Of a DNA stretch of 64,000 bases, positions 28,187 through 38,304 are shown piece after piece. A program made the translations under genes and the position numbers. This DNA is from VFJZ01 sp046598415 (GTDB lineage Bacteria; Actinomycetota; Thermoleophilia; Gaiellales; F1-60-MAGs149), in assembly GCA_046598415.1 (NCBI GenBank), contig JBKJIG010000098.1, positions 73,324 through 137,323 of the forward strand, given 5' to 3'. The notes beneath the pieces were generated by a model. The model searched no databases. It saw nothing but the letters and a program-made list of their open reading frames with translations, and was not told the DNA's origin. Positions within the stretch are counted from its first letter, which is position 1. The number at the start of each line of letters is the position of its first letter.

Positions 28187-28563
28187 GGGCGGCGCCGGTG
28201 GGTGACGGTGACGCCGACCGTGTCGAGGACGAGGGGTACCGGGGCGGACGGCTTCGAGACCCGAACGCTCACCTCGTCGACCGCGAACTCGGCGATGATG
28301 ACCGTCGCGACCTCGTCGGCGAGTCGCTCCAGCAGGCGGTACGGGCCGCCGCAGGCGACGTCGTGCGCACGCTGTGCGACGGCGCCGTAGTCGATCGCGT
28401 CGGTCAGCTCGTCGGTGTCGCAGGCGCCGTCCCGCAGCGGGATCATGCGGATGTCGAGGAAGAAGCGCTGGCCGAGCGCCTGCTCCTCCGGCAGGGCCCC
28501 GTGGTGGGCGAAGACGGCGAGGCCGTCGATCGCGATCTCGACCTCGCGCTCGCTGTCACTCAT
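28183..28563 (-). CDS. folB: Dihydroneopterin aldolase
   Basis: FolB cleaves dihydroneopterin to 6-hydroxymethyl-dihydropterin. The 126-residue protein has the N-terminal GLAVFAHHGALPEEQALGQR segment and the active-site Glu-containing stretch YRLLERLADEVA, followed by VRVSKPSAPVP. ATG 28563 overlaps the folP stop by 4 nt and the gene's own stop overlaps folK. Length is typical for the octameric enzyme. Confidence 0.95.
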   Translation of the reverse strand: MSDSEREVEIAIDGLAVFAHHGALPEEQALGQRFFLDIRMIPLRDGACDTDELTDAIDYGAVAQRAHDVACGGPYRLLERLADEVATVIIAEFAVDEVSVRVSKPSAPVPLVLDTVGVTVTHRRRP

Positions 28564-29411
28564 CGTGCGGCTCCGATCGCGGCGATGGCGGCGAAGGCAT
28601 CGCGGTGGACGCCCACGTCGTGGACGCGCAGCATGAACGCGCCGCGCCGCGCGGCCTCGACGTTCGCCGCGATGGTAGGGACGGTCCGGTCGCGCTCCAT
28701 GTCGCCCATGATGCGCCCCAGGAAGCTCTTCCGCGAGAGGCCGACCAGCACCGGCGCGCCGCAGCGGGCACCGATCTCCGCAACGTGCGCGATGAGGCTC
28801 AGGTTGTGATCCATGTTCTTGCCGAAGCCGATGCCGGGGTCGACGCAGATGCGCTCGCGGGCGACGCCGGCGTCGCAGGCACGCTCGACCCGGTCGCACA
28901 GCCAGTCGGCCACCTCGGCGACGACATCGTCGTAGCGCGGGTCGTCCTGCATCGTCCGCGGCGTCCCGAGCATGTGCATCACGCAGAGGTCGACTCCGGT
29001 GCGCGCGACGAGCGCCGCCATCTCCGGATCGCCCAGCGCCGTCACGTCGTTGACCATCGAGGCGCCGGCGCGGATGGCGGCCTCGGCCACGACGGCCTTC
29101 GAGGTGTCGATCGAGATGACGACGTCCGAGACGGCGCGGATGCCCTCGATCACCGGCAGCACGCGTTCCAGCTCGAGCTCGACCGGGATGCCCTCCGAGC
29201 CCGGCCGCGTCGACTCGCCGCCGATGTCGACGACCGCGGCGCCCTCGACCGCGTGGCGCAGGCCCTCCTCGATGGCGAGCGCCGGGTCGAGGAACCGCCC
29301 GGCGTCGGAGAACGAGTCGGGCGTGACGTTGACGACGCCCATCAGTGCAGGCGCGGCGTAGCGGTCGCGGAGCGAGGGGGAGCCGGCCACGCGCGATATC
29401 GTAGAGATCAC
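28560..29411 (-). CDS. folP: Dihydropteroate synthase
   Basis: FolP joins para-aminobenzoate to 6-hydroxymethyl-dihydropterin pyrophosphate; it is the sulfonamide target. The 283-residue TIM-barrel protein has MGVVNVTPDSFSDAG, DIGGESTRPGS, VISIDTSKA, MVNDVTAL, VDPGIGFGK and VGLSRKSFLG in order. The GTG at 29411 was chosen because it overlaps the stop of the upstream iron alcohol dehydrogenase (GTGA), the coupling used throughout this operon; a GTG at 29390 would also fit the family. No folE or sulfonamide-resistance feature is visible. Confidence 0.94.
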   Translation of the reverse strand: MISTISRVAGSPSLRDRYAAPALMGVVNVTPDSFSDAGRFLDPALAIEEGLRHAVEGAAVVDIGGESTRPGSEGIPVELELERVLPVIEGIRAVSDVVISIDTSKAVVAEAAIRAGASMVNDVTALGDPEMAALVARTGVDLCVMHMLGTPRTMQDDPRYDDVVAEVADWLCDRVERACDAGVARERICVDPGIGFGKNMDHNLSLIAHVAEIGARCGAPVLVGLSRKSFLGRIMGDMERDRTVPTIAANVEAARRGAFMLRVHDVGVHRDAFAAIAAIGAAR

Positions 29412-30553
29412 CGGGCGGTGACGGCGAGCGCGCGCCGGAAGGCATCCTCGACATCGGCCGCATCCCACGCCACCGGGTTGGTGGTCAGACAGTAGTCGTC
29501 GAGGCTGATCGCGACCAGGTCGGCCATCCGCTCGTCGCCGAAGCCGACGTCGGACGGCACGGGGAAGCCGGCCCCGGCCAGCACGCGGCGGACGGCGCGG
29601 ATGCCGCGCGTGCCGTCGCCGGCACCGCCGGCCGGCTCGCCGAGCGCCTCGCCGATGCGCTCCAGCTCGTCGACGCGGGCGGGGCGGTTCGTTTCCAGGC
29701 ACTCGGCCAGCAGAAGGCCGACCGCGAGGCCGTGCGGCAGGCCATAGACACCGCCGAGGCCGTGCCCGAGCGCGTGCTCGGCCGAGCAGCCGGCGAGGTT
29801 GATCGCGAGCCCGCCGAACATGCACGCCAGGCTCATGTGCCGGCGCGCGTCGAGGTCGGAGCCATCACGCACCGCTGGCTCGAGTCCCGCCGCGATGTTG
29901 CGCAGCCCCTCGCAGGCCACGGCGATCGAGAACGGCGAGCGGTTCACCACCATGCAGGCCGCCACGCAGTGCGCCATCGCGTCGACGCCGCCGTGCAGCG
30001 TCGGCGCCGCCGGCAGGCCGAGCGTCAGCTCCGGGTCGATCAGCGAGGCCTGGCCGCGCAGCAGGCTGTGGCCCCAGGCGCGCTTGCGGCCGTCGGCCGT
30101 CTTGATGACGAACGCGCCCGTGAGGTCGGCGCCGGTGCCCGATGTGGTCGGCACCGAGATCAGCGGCACGTGCGGCGGCCGTGCCTCGACGCGGCCGGCG
30201 AGCACGTCCTCGCAGGTCGAGTCGGCCCCGACCACGGCGCGCGTCGCACGGCTGAGGTCGATCGCGGAGCCGCCGCCGATGGCGACGATACCGTCGGTGC
30301 CGCTGGCCGAGAAGGCCTCGACGCAGTCTTCGAACATGGCCATCGTCGGCTCGCCCGACGGCTTCACGAACCGCCGCCCGGCGGGCACGGCAGCAAGGGC
30401 CGTCGCGATGCCCGGATGGTCGGCGACGGGCTCTTCGATGACGATGAACGGACGGCTCACGCCGTGCCGGGCAAGCACGACGGGAAGCGACGACACGCAG
30501 CCGTCGCCGAACGTGATCTCGACCGGGAGATGAGCGGTAAAGGCCTCCAGCAT
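29408..30553 (-). CDS. Iron-containing alcohol dehydrogenase family protein
   Basis: This 381-residue protein of the Fe-ADH/dehydroquinate synthase-like fold has the NAD-binding VAIGGGSAIDLSRA and VPTTSGTGADLTG. The metal-binding His residues lie in DAMAHCVAA and EHALGHGLGGVYGLPHG. It matches the group containing maleylacetate reductases and 1,3-propanediol-type dehydrogenases; the substrate is not fixed. It is the first gene of the folate-coaX operon, with its own leaderless-type promoter, and its stop overlaps folP. Such a gene heading a folate operon is unexpected. The annotation holds at family level only. Confidence 0.87.
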   Translation of the reverse strand: MLEAFTAHLPVEITFGDGCVSSLPVVLARHGVSRPFIVIEEPVADHPGIATALAAVPAGRRFVKPSGEPTMAMFEDCVEAFSASGTDGIVAIGGGSAIDLSRATRAVVGADSTCEDVLAGRVEARPPHVPLISVPTTSGTGADLTGAFVIKTADGRKRAWGHSLLRGQASLIDPELTLGLPAAPTLHGGVDAMAHCVAACMVVNRSPFSIAVACEGLRNIAAGLEPAVRDGSDLDARRHMSLACMFGGLAINLAGCSAEHALGHGLGGVYGLPHGLAVGLLLAECLETNRPARVDELERIGEALGEPAGGAGDGTRGIRAVRRVLAGAGFPVPSDVGFGDERMADLVAISLDDYCLTTNPVAWDAADVEDAFRRALAVTAR

Positions 30554-30560
30554 GAGCTGG

Positions 30561-30566
30561 AGACTA
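30561..30566 (-). promoter_or_regulatory. Leaderless-type -10 (TAGTCT) for the Fe-ADH/folate/coaX operon
   Basis: TAGTCT on the minus strand ends 7 nt before ATG 30553. It would drive six overlapping genes down to coaX. Confidence 0.6.
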
Positions 30567-30604
30567 GAGGTTCGATGCGGGCCTCGCGCCCGCTCCGGGC
30601 GCTG

Positions 30605-32557
<1,953 letters not shown>

Positions 32558-32773
32558 TAACCCTGCCCCGTAGGGTGAAAGTGGCGGCCGAGTGGCCGCC
32601 CAACGTGGTCGCAGCCTAGCACGCGGATAGTCATCGTCCCGGGTCGTGCAATCCGTTAGCAGCAGGGCGAACCGCGGGCGCGCGCGGTGCGAACAACAGT
32701 CGTGCATGCGACGATCTCGTCCCCGCTCGGGGCCGCTCGCGGCCGGGCTCCGTCCAGTACCATCTCGAACCGG

Positions 32774-33331
32774 ATGAGTCCCGGCGAGCTCTCGGACGCG
32801 AACCTGATCGCCCGCTGCGCAGCGGGCGACGACAGCGCGCTCGCCGCCCTGTACGACCGGTACGGCCGATCGGCGTATGGACTGGCACTGCGGATCGTGC
32901 GCGACGCGTCGCTGGCGGAGGACGCGGTGCAGGAGGGTTTCCTCGCCGTGTGGCGCGGTGCGGCGCGGTTCGACGCCGCTCGCGCCAAGGCCTCCACGTG
33001 GCTGTTGTCCCTGGTGCACCACAAGGCCGTCGACCTCGTCCGCCGCGAGGAGGCCCGGCCCGCCCAGCCCACGGCGGAGCTGCCCGAGACGGTGGCCTCG
33101 GACGATGTTCCCCGCGCCGTGCTGGAAGGCTTCGAGCGTCGGCGCATCGACGTCGCGCTCGACCTCCTGCCGGCGCCGCAGCGCGAGGTGCTGGCGCTGG
33201 CCTACTTCGACGGCCTGTCGCAGTCCGAGTTGGCGGAACACCTGGGTGAGCCGCTCGGCACGATCAAGTCACGGACGCACGCGGCGCTCGCGCGCCTGCG
33301 CCATCTCCTGGCCGAGAACGGGGCAGACTGA
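32774..33331 (+). CDS. ECF-type RNA polymerase sigma factor (SigK/RskA-associated type)
   Basis: This 185-residue protein has sigma region 2 (LARCAAGDDSAL-like start, LYDRYGRSAYGLALRIVRDA, EDAVQEGFLAVWRG, TWLLSLVHHKAVDLVRRE) and region 4 (LLPAPQREVLALAYFDGLSQ then SELAEHLGEPLGTIKSRTHA). ATG 32774 is the natural start by family alignment. TACCAT at 32758-32763 is 10 nt before it, slightly long for a leaderless start. Six nt after its stop begins an anti-sigma gene with an RskA-type C-terminal domain, so the pair probably works like SigK/RskA. The signal and regulon are unknown. Confidence 0.92.
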   Translation: MSPGELSDANLIARCAAGDDSALAALYDRYGRSAYGLALRIVRDASLAEDAVQEGFLAVWRGAARFDAARAKASTWLLSLVHHKAVDLVRREEARPAQPTAELPETVASDDVPRAVLEGFERRRIDVALDLLPAPQREVLALAYFDGLSQSELAEHLGEPLGTIKSRTHAALARLRHLLAENGAD

Positions 33332-33337
33332 GACACG

Positions 33338-34123
33338 ATGGACGCTGGCTCCTACACCCACGACGAGCTCGAAGTGCTGGTCTCAACCCATGCGCTGGAC
33401 GCGCTCGACCCGGCCGACGCAGCCGCGGTCGACGCCCATCTTGAGGGCTGCGAGACGTGCCGTGCGGCCTTCGACGAGGCACTCGAGACGGCGGCGGCGC
33501 TGGCCCTGAGCGTGCCGCCGGCCGAGCCGCCGGCCGACCTCCGCGAGCGCATCCTGGTCGCCGCGCGCGCCACGCCGCAGGAGCCGGCAGTCGCCTCGCC
33601 GGCGTTCGCAGCGGCGCCGGCCGCAGCCGCCAGGCGGCCGCGGCGCCGGTTCGCCGAGATCTTCACGCCGTCCCGCAACTTCGCCGCGGCCTTCGCGATC
33701 ACGGCGGCGCTGCTCGGTGTGCTGTACGTGGCCGAGCGCGACAAGACCTCGACGCTGCAGGCGGAGCGCGACAGCTCGGCGCTGGTCAGCCAGGCGCTGG
33801 CGGCGCCGGGCGCGCAGGTCGTCCCGCTGTCGGGCCCGGGTGGCGAGGGCGGCGGCGCGCTGCTCCTGGCCTCCGACCGCAAGCCGCTCGTGGTCTCCGA
33901 CCTGCTGCCCGCTCCACCCGGCAAGGTGTGGGAGGTCTGGACGATTCCCGCCGGCGGCGCGCCGGTTTCAGCCGGGCTCATGCACGGCGGTTCGGACAAC
34001 GTGCTCCAGCTGCAGGATCCGGTCGGCACGGGCACGACGGTCGCCATCACGGCCGAGCCCGATGACGGCACGCAGCATGGTGGCCCGACTGGCTCGATCG
34101 CCCTCTCGGGCGGCGTCAGCTAG
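33338..34123 (+). CDS. RskA-type anti-sigma factor
   Basis: This 261-residue protein has an N-terminal ZAS domain with H34-x3-C38-x2-C41 (AHLEGCETC), an Ala/Pro-rich linker and a membrane segment at about 113-131. The extracytoplasmic RskA-like domain contains PPGKVWEVWTIPAGG and PVSAGLM. It should sequester the sigma factor encoded 6 nt upstream until cleaved or altered. It converges on the molybdopterin oxidoreductase, with a gap containing strong inverted repeats. Confidence 0.9.
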   Translation: MDAGSYTHDELEVLVSTHALDALDPADAAAVDAHLEGCETCRAAFDEALETAAALALSVPPAEPPADLRERILVAARATPQEPAVASPAFAAAPAAAARRPRRRFAEIFTPSRNFAAAFAITAALLGVLYVAERDKTSTLQAERDSSALVSQALAAPGAQVVPLSGPGGEGGGALLLASDRKPLVVSDLLPAPPGKVWEVWTIPAGGAPVSAGLMHGGSDNVLQLQDPVGTGTTVAITAEPDDGTQHGGPTGSIALSGGVS

Positions 34124-34268
34124 CTGCGCCGCCCGCCCGCACGCCATCCTGCGTCGCCTGATCCACCTCCAGCAGCTGCCCGGACGATGTCTAGCGCGAT
34201 CTCCGTGCCGAGCAGCGCGCGCTTCGTCCTGAACCGGGGACTTCGCCGATCGGTCGCGCGATCCGTGC

Positions 34269-34337
34269 CGCTTCCGCGCGGAAGCGTTCTGGGGTCAGAC
34301 CCCAGGAACGGCCGTTTCGGGGTCTGACCCCAGAACG
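34269..34337. repeat. Palindrome cluster of GGGGTCAGACCCC type
   Basis: CGCTTCCGCGCGGAAGCG (34269-34286) is a perfect palindrome. CGTTCTGGGGTCAGACCCC (34285-34303) is exactly inverted at 34319-34337, and each arm also holds its own near-palindrome. It lies in a convergent gap of 257 nt that has no gene. Confidence 0.75.
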
Positions 34338-34380
34338 GACGGCGCACGCATCCGCACGCAAGCCGCACGCCCGGTCCGGC

Positions 34381-36420
34381 TCAGACCGCGGCGGAGACCT
34401 CGACGCGGTTGTCGTGGAACGTGGGACCGCCACCGATGTCGGTGTCGCGCTCCGGCGTGCAGGCGTTCACGTTCTCGCCACCCGGCGACAGTTTCGGCCA
34501 CTGCGTCTTGAGCGTGAAGCAGACGCCCGGCCGCGTCGCGTCGCTGACGGCGAGGGCCGCCGTCCAGGCGCCGCGGTCGTTGTGGCAGCGAACGGTGTCG
34601 CCGTCGATCAGGCCGCGGGCAGCGGCATCGGCCGGGTGCAGCCAGACGGTCGGGGCGCCCATCTTGCCGCGGTGCCAGTCCAGCTGGGCGAACGTCGAAT
34701 TGAGGAAGAACCGGCCGGCGGGAGCGAGCAGCACGAGCGGGAAGCGCTCCGCCAACTCGTCGTCGACCGCCTCGTGCGGCAGCTCGTAGGTGGGCAGGCC
34801 GTCGCGGCCCGCGTCGATGAGCGCCTGCGACACCAGCTCGACGCGGCCGCTGGCGGTCGGGAAGCCGCCGTCGGCGAACGGCGCCGTGCCACGTGGCGGA
34901 CCGACGCGCACGAAGCCCTCGGCGCGGATGTCGTCCAGCTCGATGCCGGCCTGCCCGAGCATCTCCGACGCGAAGTCGAGATCGGAGATCTGGAGCGCCG
35001 GGTGATCGAACCCGAGACGCGCCGCGATGCGGCGGAAGATCTCGGAGTTGGGCAGGCACTCGCCCGGCGCGGGCACGGCCGGCTCGTTCCACGACAGGTA
35101 GAGGTGGCCATACGAATCGTGCAGGTCGGCGTGCTCCGGCTGCATCGTGGCCGGCAGGACGATGTCGGCCAGGTCGGCCGTGTCGGTCATCCGCTGCTCG
35201 AGCACGACCGTGAACAGGTCGTCGCGCAGCATCCCGGCCCGCACCCGGCGGGCGTCGGGCGACGTCGCCGCCGGGTTGGAGTTGAACACCAGCAGCGAGC
35301 CCACCGGCGGGTCGTCCAGCTCGTGCAGGGCGTGGCCCAGCCGCGACATGTTCACCACGCGCGACCGCGGATACGTGACACCGCCCGCCTTGGCGCCCGC
35401 GTACGCCGACAGCGACGGGAAGTGGCCGCCGGTCATGCCGGAGACGCCGCCGCCGACGTGGCGCCAGTCGCCGGTCAGCGCGGAGATGGCCATGATCGCG
35501 CGCACCGCCGAGCCGCCGCCGCCGTGGCGCTGCAGGCCCAGGCCGATCATGATCGCCGACGGACGCGTGGTGGCGAGACGTTCGCCGAGGCCGCGGACGA
35601 CCTCCTCCGGCAGACCGCAGATGGCGGCGGTGCGCTCGACCGGCCACTCGTCGAGCCGGGCCGAGAGCTCGGGCCAGCCGACCGTGTGCGCCGCCAGCCA
35701 CGCCTCGTCGGTGGCGCCGGCGTCGCGGATCAAACGCATCAGCCCGAGGGCGAGCGCGGCGTCGGTGCCGGGGCGCGGGGCGATGTGCTCGTCGCAGCGC
35801 TCGGCCGTCGGCGAGCGGAGCGGGTCGATGCAGACCACGTGCGCGCCCGCGGCGCGCGCCGCGTTGACGTACTTCCACACGTGCATGCCAGTCGACAGCG
35901 GGTTGGCGCCCCAGATGACGATCAGGCGCGCCGCGGGCAGCGTCTCCGGGTCGATGCAGACCTGGCCGCCGATCGTCGCCTTCGCGGCGGCGCGCCACGC
36001 GGCCGTGCAGATGGTCGTATCGAGCCGTGAGGTGCCCATCGCGTAGAGGATCCGCTGCGGCAGCCCGAACGACTGGATCATCCCCAGCGAGCCGGCGAAG
36101 AAGAACGGCAGGATCGCCTCCGGGCCGTGCCGTTCGATCGTCCGCTGCAGCCCGTCGGCGACGCGGTCGAGCGCCTCGTCCCAGCCGACGCGGGCGAATC
36201 GCCCCTCCCCCTTCGCGCCCGTGCGCACCAGCGGGTGCGTCACGCGGTCGCCGTTCAGATGGTCGAGGTACCGGTTGACCTTGCCGCACAAAGCGCCGTG
36301 CGTGAACGGCTGCGCCTTGTTGCCGCGGATCGAGACCACGCGGCCGCCCTCGGCCTCCAGCACCCACGAGCAGGTGTCGGGGCAGTCGAGCGGACACGCG
36401 CCGACATGGATGGTTCGCAC
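34381..36420 (-). CDS. Molybdopterin-dependent oxidoreductase (DMSO reductase family)
   Basis: This 679-residue catalytic subunit has the N-terminal 4Fe-4S site (Cys9, Cys13, Cys17 in ACPLDCPDTC and Cys45 in GALCGK). The molybdopterin-binding domains include WGANPLSTGMHVW and MTDTADLADIVLPATMQPEH, and the C-terminal cap resembles formate dehydrogenase and polysulfide/thiosulfate reductases. TTICTAAWR may hold the Mo-ligand Cys. No signal peptide is seen, so it is probably cytoplasmic. No partner subunits or cofactor genes adjoin it. The substrate is unknown. The GTG start is set by a leaderless-type promoter. Confidence 0.88.
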   Translation of the reverse strand: MRTIHVGACPLDCPDTCSWVLEAEGGRVVSIRGNKAQPFTHGALCGKVNRYLDHLNGDRVTHPLVRTGAKGEGRFARVGWDEALDRVADGLQRTIERHGPEAILPFFFAGSLGMIQSFGLPQRILYAMGTSRLDTTICTAAWRAAAKATIGGQVCIDPETLPAARLIVIWGANPLSTGMHVWKYVNAARAAGAHVVCIDPLRSPTAERCDEHIAPRPGTDAALALGLMRLIRDAGATDEAWLAAHTVGWPELSARLDEWPVERTAAICGLPEEVVRGLGERLATTRPSAIMIGLGLQRHGGGGSAVRAIMAISALTGDWRHVGGGVSGMTGGHFPSLSAYAGAKAGGVTYPRSRVVNMSRLGHALHELDDPPVGSLLVFNSNPAATSPDARRVRAGMLRDDLFTVVLEQRMTDTADLADIVLPATMQPEHADLHDSYGHLYLSWNEPAVPAPGECLPNSEIFRRIAARLGFDHPALQISDLDFASEMLGQAGIELDDIRAEGFVRVGPPRGTAPFADGGFPTASGRVELVSQALIDAGRDGLPTYELPHEAVDDELAERFPLVLLAPAGRFFLNSTFAQLDWHRGKMGAPTVWLHPADAAARGLIDGDTVRCHNDRGAWTAALAVSDATRPGVCFTLKTQWPKLSPGGENVNACTPERDTDIGGGPTFHDNRVEVSAAV

Positions 36421-36424
36421 GGCC

Positions 36425-36988
36425 TCAGACTAGCGGGCGGGCCTCGTCGGGCGGCTCGACGACCCCGATGTAGTCGAGATTGCGGAAGCGCTCCTCGACG
36501 TCGAGGCCGTAGCCGACGACGAACTTGTTGGCGATCTCGAAGCCGATGTACGTGACCGGCACGTCGACCTCGCGGCGCTCGGGCTTGGTCAGCAGCGCGC
36601 AGATGGCGAGCGACCGCGGCCGACGCGCCTGCAGGCTCTTCAGGAGGTAGGAGAGCGTCAGGCCGGAGTCGACGATGTCCTCGACGACGATCACCGCGCG
36701 CCCCTCGATCGAGATCTCGAGGTCCTTCACGATCCGGACGATCCCCGACGTCTGCGTGCCGGAGCCGTACGACGAGATCGCCATGAAGTCGATCTCGACC
36801 GGCAGGTCGATCGCCCGCACGAGGTCGGCGACGAACACGAAGGCGCCCTTGAGCACGCACACCAGGAGCGGCGGGTCGTCGGCGTAGTCGCTGGTGATCT
36901 GGGCGCCGAGCTCGGCGATCCGAGCCTGGAGCGTCTCGCTGTCGATCAGGGTCTCGGCGACGAGGCCGCCCGGGTCGATGCCACTCAT
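36425..36988 (-). CDS. hpt: Hypoxanthine phosphoribosyltransferase
   Basis: Hpt salvages hypoxanthine and guanine using PRPP. The 187-residue protein has the PRPP-binding motif VVEDIVDSGLTL at 101-112, the flexible loop region ISSYGSGTQTSG, LKGAFVF at 47-53 and the C-terminal VGYGLDVEERFRNLDYIG. ATG 36988 is supported by TAGAGT 8 nt upstream. The neighbour tilS ends 11 nt upstream, so the hpt promoter lies inside the last codons of tilS. tilS-hpt adjacency is widely conserved. Confidence 0.96.
   Translation of the reverse strand: MSGIDPGGLVAETLIDSETLQARIAELGAQITSDYADDPPLLVCVLKGAFVFVADLVRAIDLPVEIDFMAISSYGSGTQTSGIVRIVKDLEISIEGRAVIVVEDIVDSGLTLSYLLKSLQARRPRSLAICALLTKPERREVDVPVTYIGFEIANKFVVGYGLDVEERFRNLDYIGVVEPPDEARPLV
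36427..36432 (-). promoter_or_regulatory. Leaderless-type -10 (TAGTCT) for the molybdopterin oxidoreductase
   Basis: TAGTCT on the minus strand ends 6 nt before GTG 36420. It overlaps the end of hpt. Confidence 0.55.
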
Positions 36989-36996
36989 CGCCGGAG

Positions 36997-37002
36997 ACTC
37001 TA
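36997..37002 (-). promoter_or_regulatory. Leaderless-type -10 (TAGAGT) for hpt
   Basis: TAGAGT ends 8 nt before ATG 36988 and includes the tilS stop codon, so hpt can be expressed apart from tilS. Confidence 0.55.
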
Positions 37003-37896
37003 GCTTGACCTCCTGAATCGGATCCAACCTCCAACCGTCGCCGCCTCGGCGCCGCCCGGCAGCGTCCGCCGGCCGGCGCCGCCGGGACCGATCAGCGCTT
37101 CCACGTCGGCGTGCTGCACCGTCACGCCGGCTGCGGCAGCCGCCTGGCGGACGACCTCGCGCTGCAGCGCCACGTGCTCGTCGCGGAACCGGAGGTCCGC
37201 GGCGCCGTCCGAGACGAACGGCGCGGCGAGCCCGGCCAGCAGCTCGCGCTCGGCGGCGGCGACCTCGGCGGTACGCGCGATGTTGGCGTCGGCGCGCGGG
37301 TTCAGCGCCAGCAGCACGGGCAGCGCCTCGTTGCGGATGCGGTTGCGGGCGAAGGCCGGATCGTCGTTGGACGGATCCTCGCGCCACGGCAACGCGCGTC
37401 GCGCCAGCTCGTCGCGCACCTCGGCGCGCGTGACGTCGAGGAGCGGCCGGTAGAAGGGCGGTGCGGCCGGCGGCAGGGCCGGCAGTGCGTTGACGCCACC
37501 CGAGGTAGCGAGGCGGTAGATGACGGTCTCGGCCCGGTCGGTGGCGGTGTGGCCGGTCGCGATCGGGTCGCCGCCGGCCGCGCCGAGGGCGGCCGCCCGC
37601 CGCACGTCGCGAAGGCGCGCCTCGAGGTTCGCGCCCGCCGCCACGCGGCCGTCGACCACCGTGACGGGTACCGGCAGCTGCCCGCAGAAGGCGGCGTCGG
37701 CGTCGGAGTCGGCGCCGCGCAGCCCGTGCGCGACATGCAGGCCGCGCACCGCGAAGCCGAACTCGGTCAGCACCGTCACGAGCAACGTCGAGTCGGCGCC
37801 GCCCGACACCATCGCCAGCACCGGACCTGGCTCCAGCCCCGCGCGCCGCAGCACCGCCGCGACGCGCTCGGCGACGGGTGCGCGGTACGCGGTCAT
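37000..37896 (-). CDS. tilS: tRNA(Ile)-lysidine synthase
   Basis: TilS modifies cytidine 34 of the CAU-anticodon isoleucine tRNA to lysidine. The 298-residue protein has the PP-loop SGGADST at 31-37, LHVAHGLRGADSDADA, GHTATDRAETVIYRLA and the conserved RPLLDVTRAEVRDE / REDPSNDDPAFARNRIRNE segments. It is shorter than E. coli TilS and lacks most of the C-terminal domains, like other compact actinobacterial forms. ATG 37896 overlaps the stop of the upstream small gene by 4 nt. Confidence 0.94.
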   Translation of the reverse strand: MTAYRAPVAERVAAVLRRAGLEPGPVLAMVSGGADSTLLVTVLTEFGFAVRGLHVAHGLRGADSDADAAFCGQLPVPVTVVDGRVAAGANLEARLRDVRRAAALGAAGGDPIATGHTATDRAETVIYRLATSGGVNALPALPPAAPPFYRPLLDVTRAEVRDELARRALPWREDPSNDDPAFARNRIRNEALPVLLALNPRADANIARTAEVAAAERELLAGLAAPFVSDGAADLRFRDEHVALQREVVRQAAAAAGVTVQHADVEALIGPGGAGRRTLPGGAEAATVGGWIRFRRSS

Positions 37897-38258
37897 CGCA
37901 CGAGGCGCGTCACGTACGTCGTCGCGAGCTCGATGTAGCGAGCGTGCAACGCGTCGGCGCGGTGATCGTCGCCGGCGTCGCGGGCGTCCTCCATCGCGAC
38001 CACCAGCGTCGCCAGCCGGTCCTCCAGCCGCTCGGCCAGCGCGTCCTCCGCCGACGCCGCCGCGGGCCGGTGTCCGGCGCGGCGCTCCAGGGGCCTGCGC
38101 AGCACGCCGTAGAGCCGCGCAGCACGGTCGGAGGCGGGCGCGTCGGCCGCCAGCGCAGCGAGCGCGCGCCCTGCGAGCACCTCGTCCGGCGACTCGTCGT
38201 CGGCGGCGGCTCCGGCCAGGCGGCGCACCGTCATGCCCAGGATGTCCTCGCCGGCCAT
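37893..38258 (-). CDS. Small protein of unknown function upstream of tilS
   Basis: The protein is 121 residues from ATG 38258. The sequence is mostly helical and rich in Ala, Arg and Asp (MAGEDILGMTVRRLAGAA at the start, HARYIELATTYVTRLVR at the end), with no signal peptide, membrane segment or recognised motif. The 4-nt overlap with tilS and codon use like its neighbours support it as a real gene. It is divergent from the btpA-like gene. I do not recognise the family. Confidence 0.6.
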   Translation of the reverse strand: MAGEDILGMTVRRLAGAAADDESPDEVLAGRALAALAADAPASDRAARLYGVLRRPLERRAGHRPAAASAEDALAERLEDRLATLVVAMEDARDAGDDHRADALHARYIELATTYVTRLVR

Positions 38259-38291
38259 CGCCGTAGCTTGCCAAGCATCTGCCGCGCCCGG

Positions 38292-38297
38292 TACCGT
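38292..38297 (+). promoter_or_regulatory. Leaderless-type -10 (TACCGT) for the btpA-like operon
   Basis: TACCGT ends 7 nt before GTG 38305. Confidence 0.55.
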
Positions 38298-38304
38298 GCG
38301 TCGC

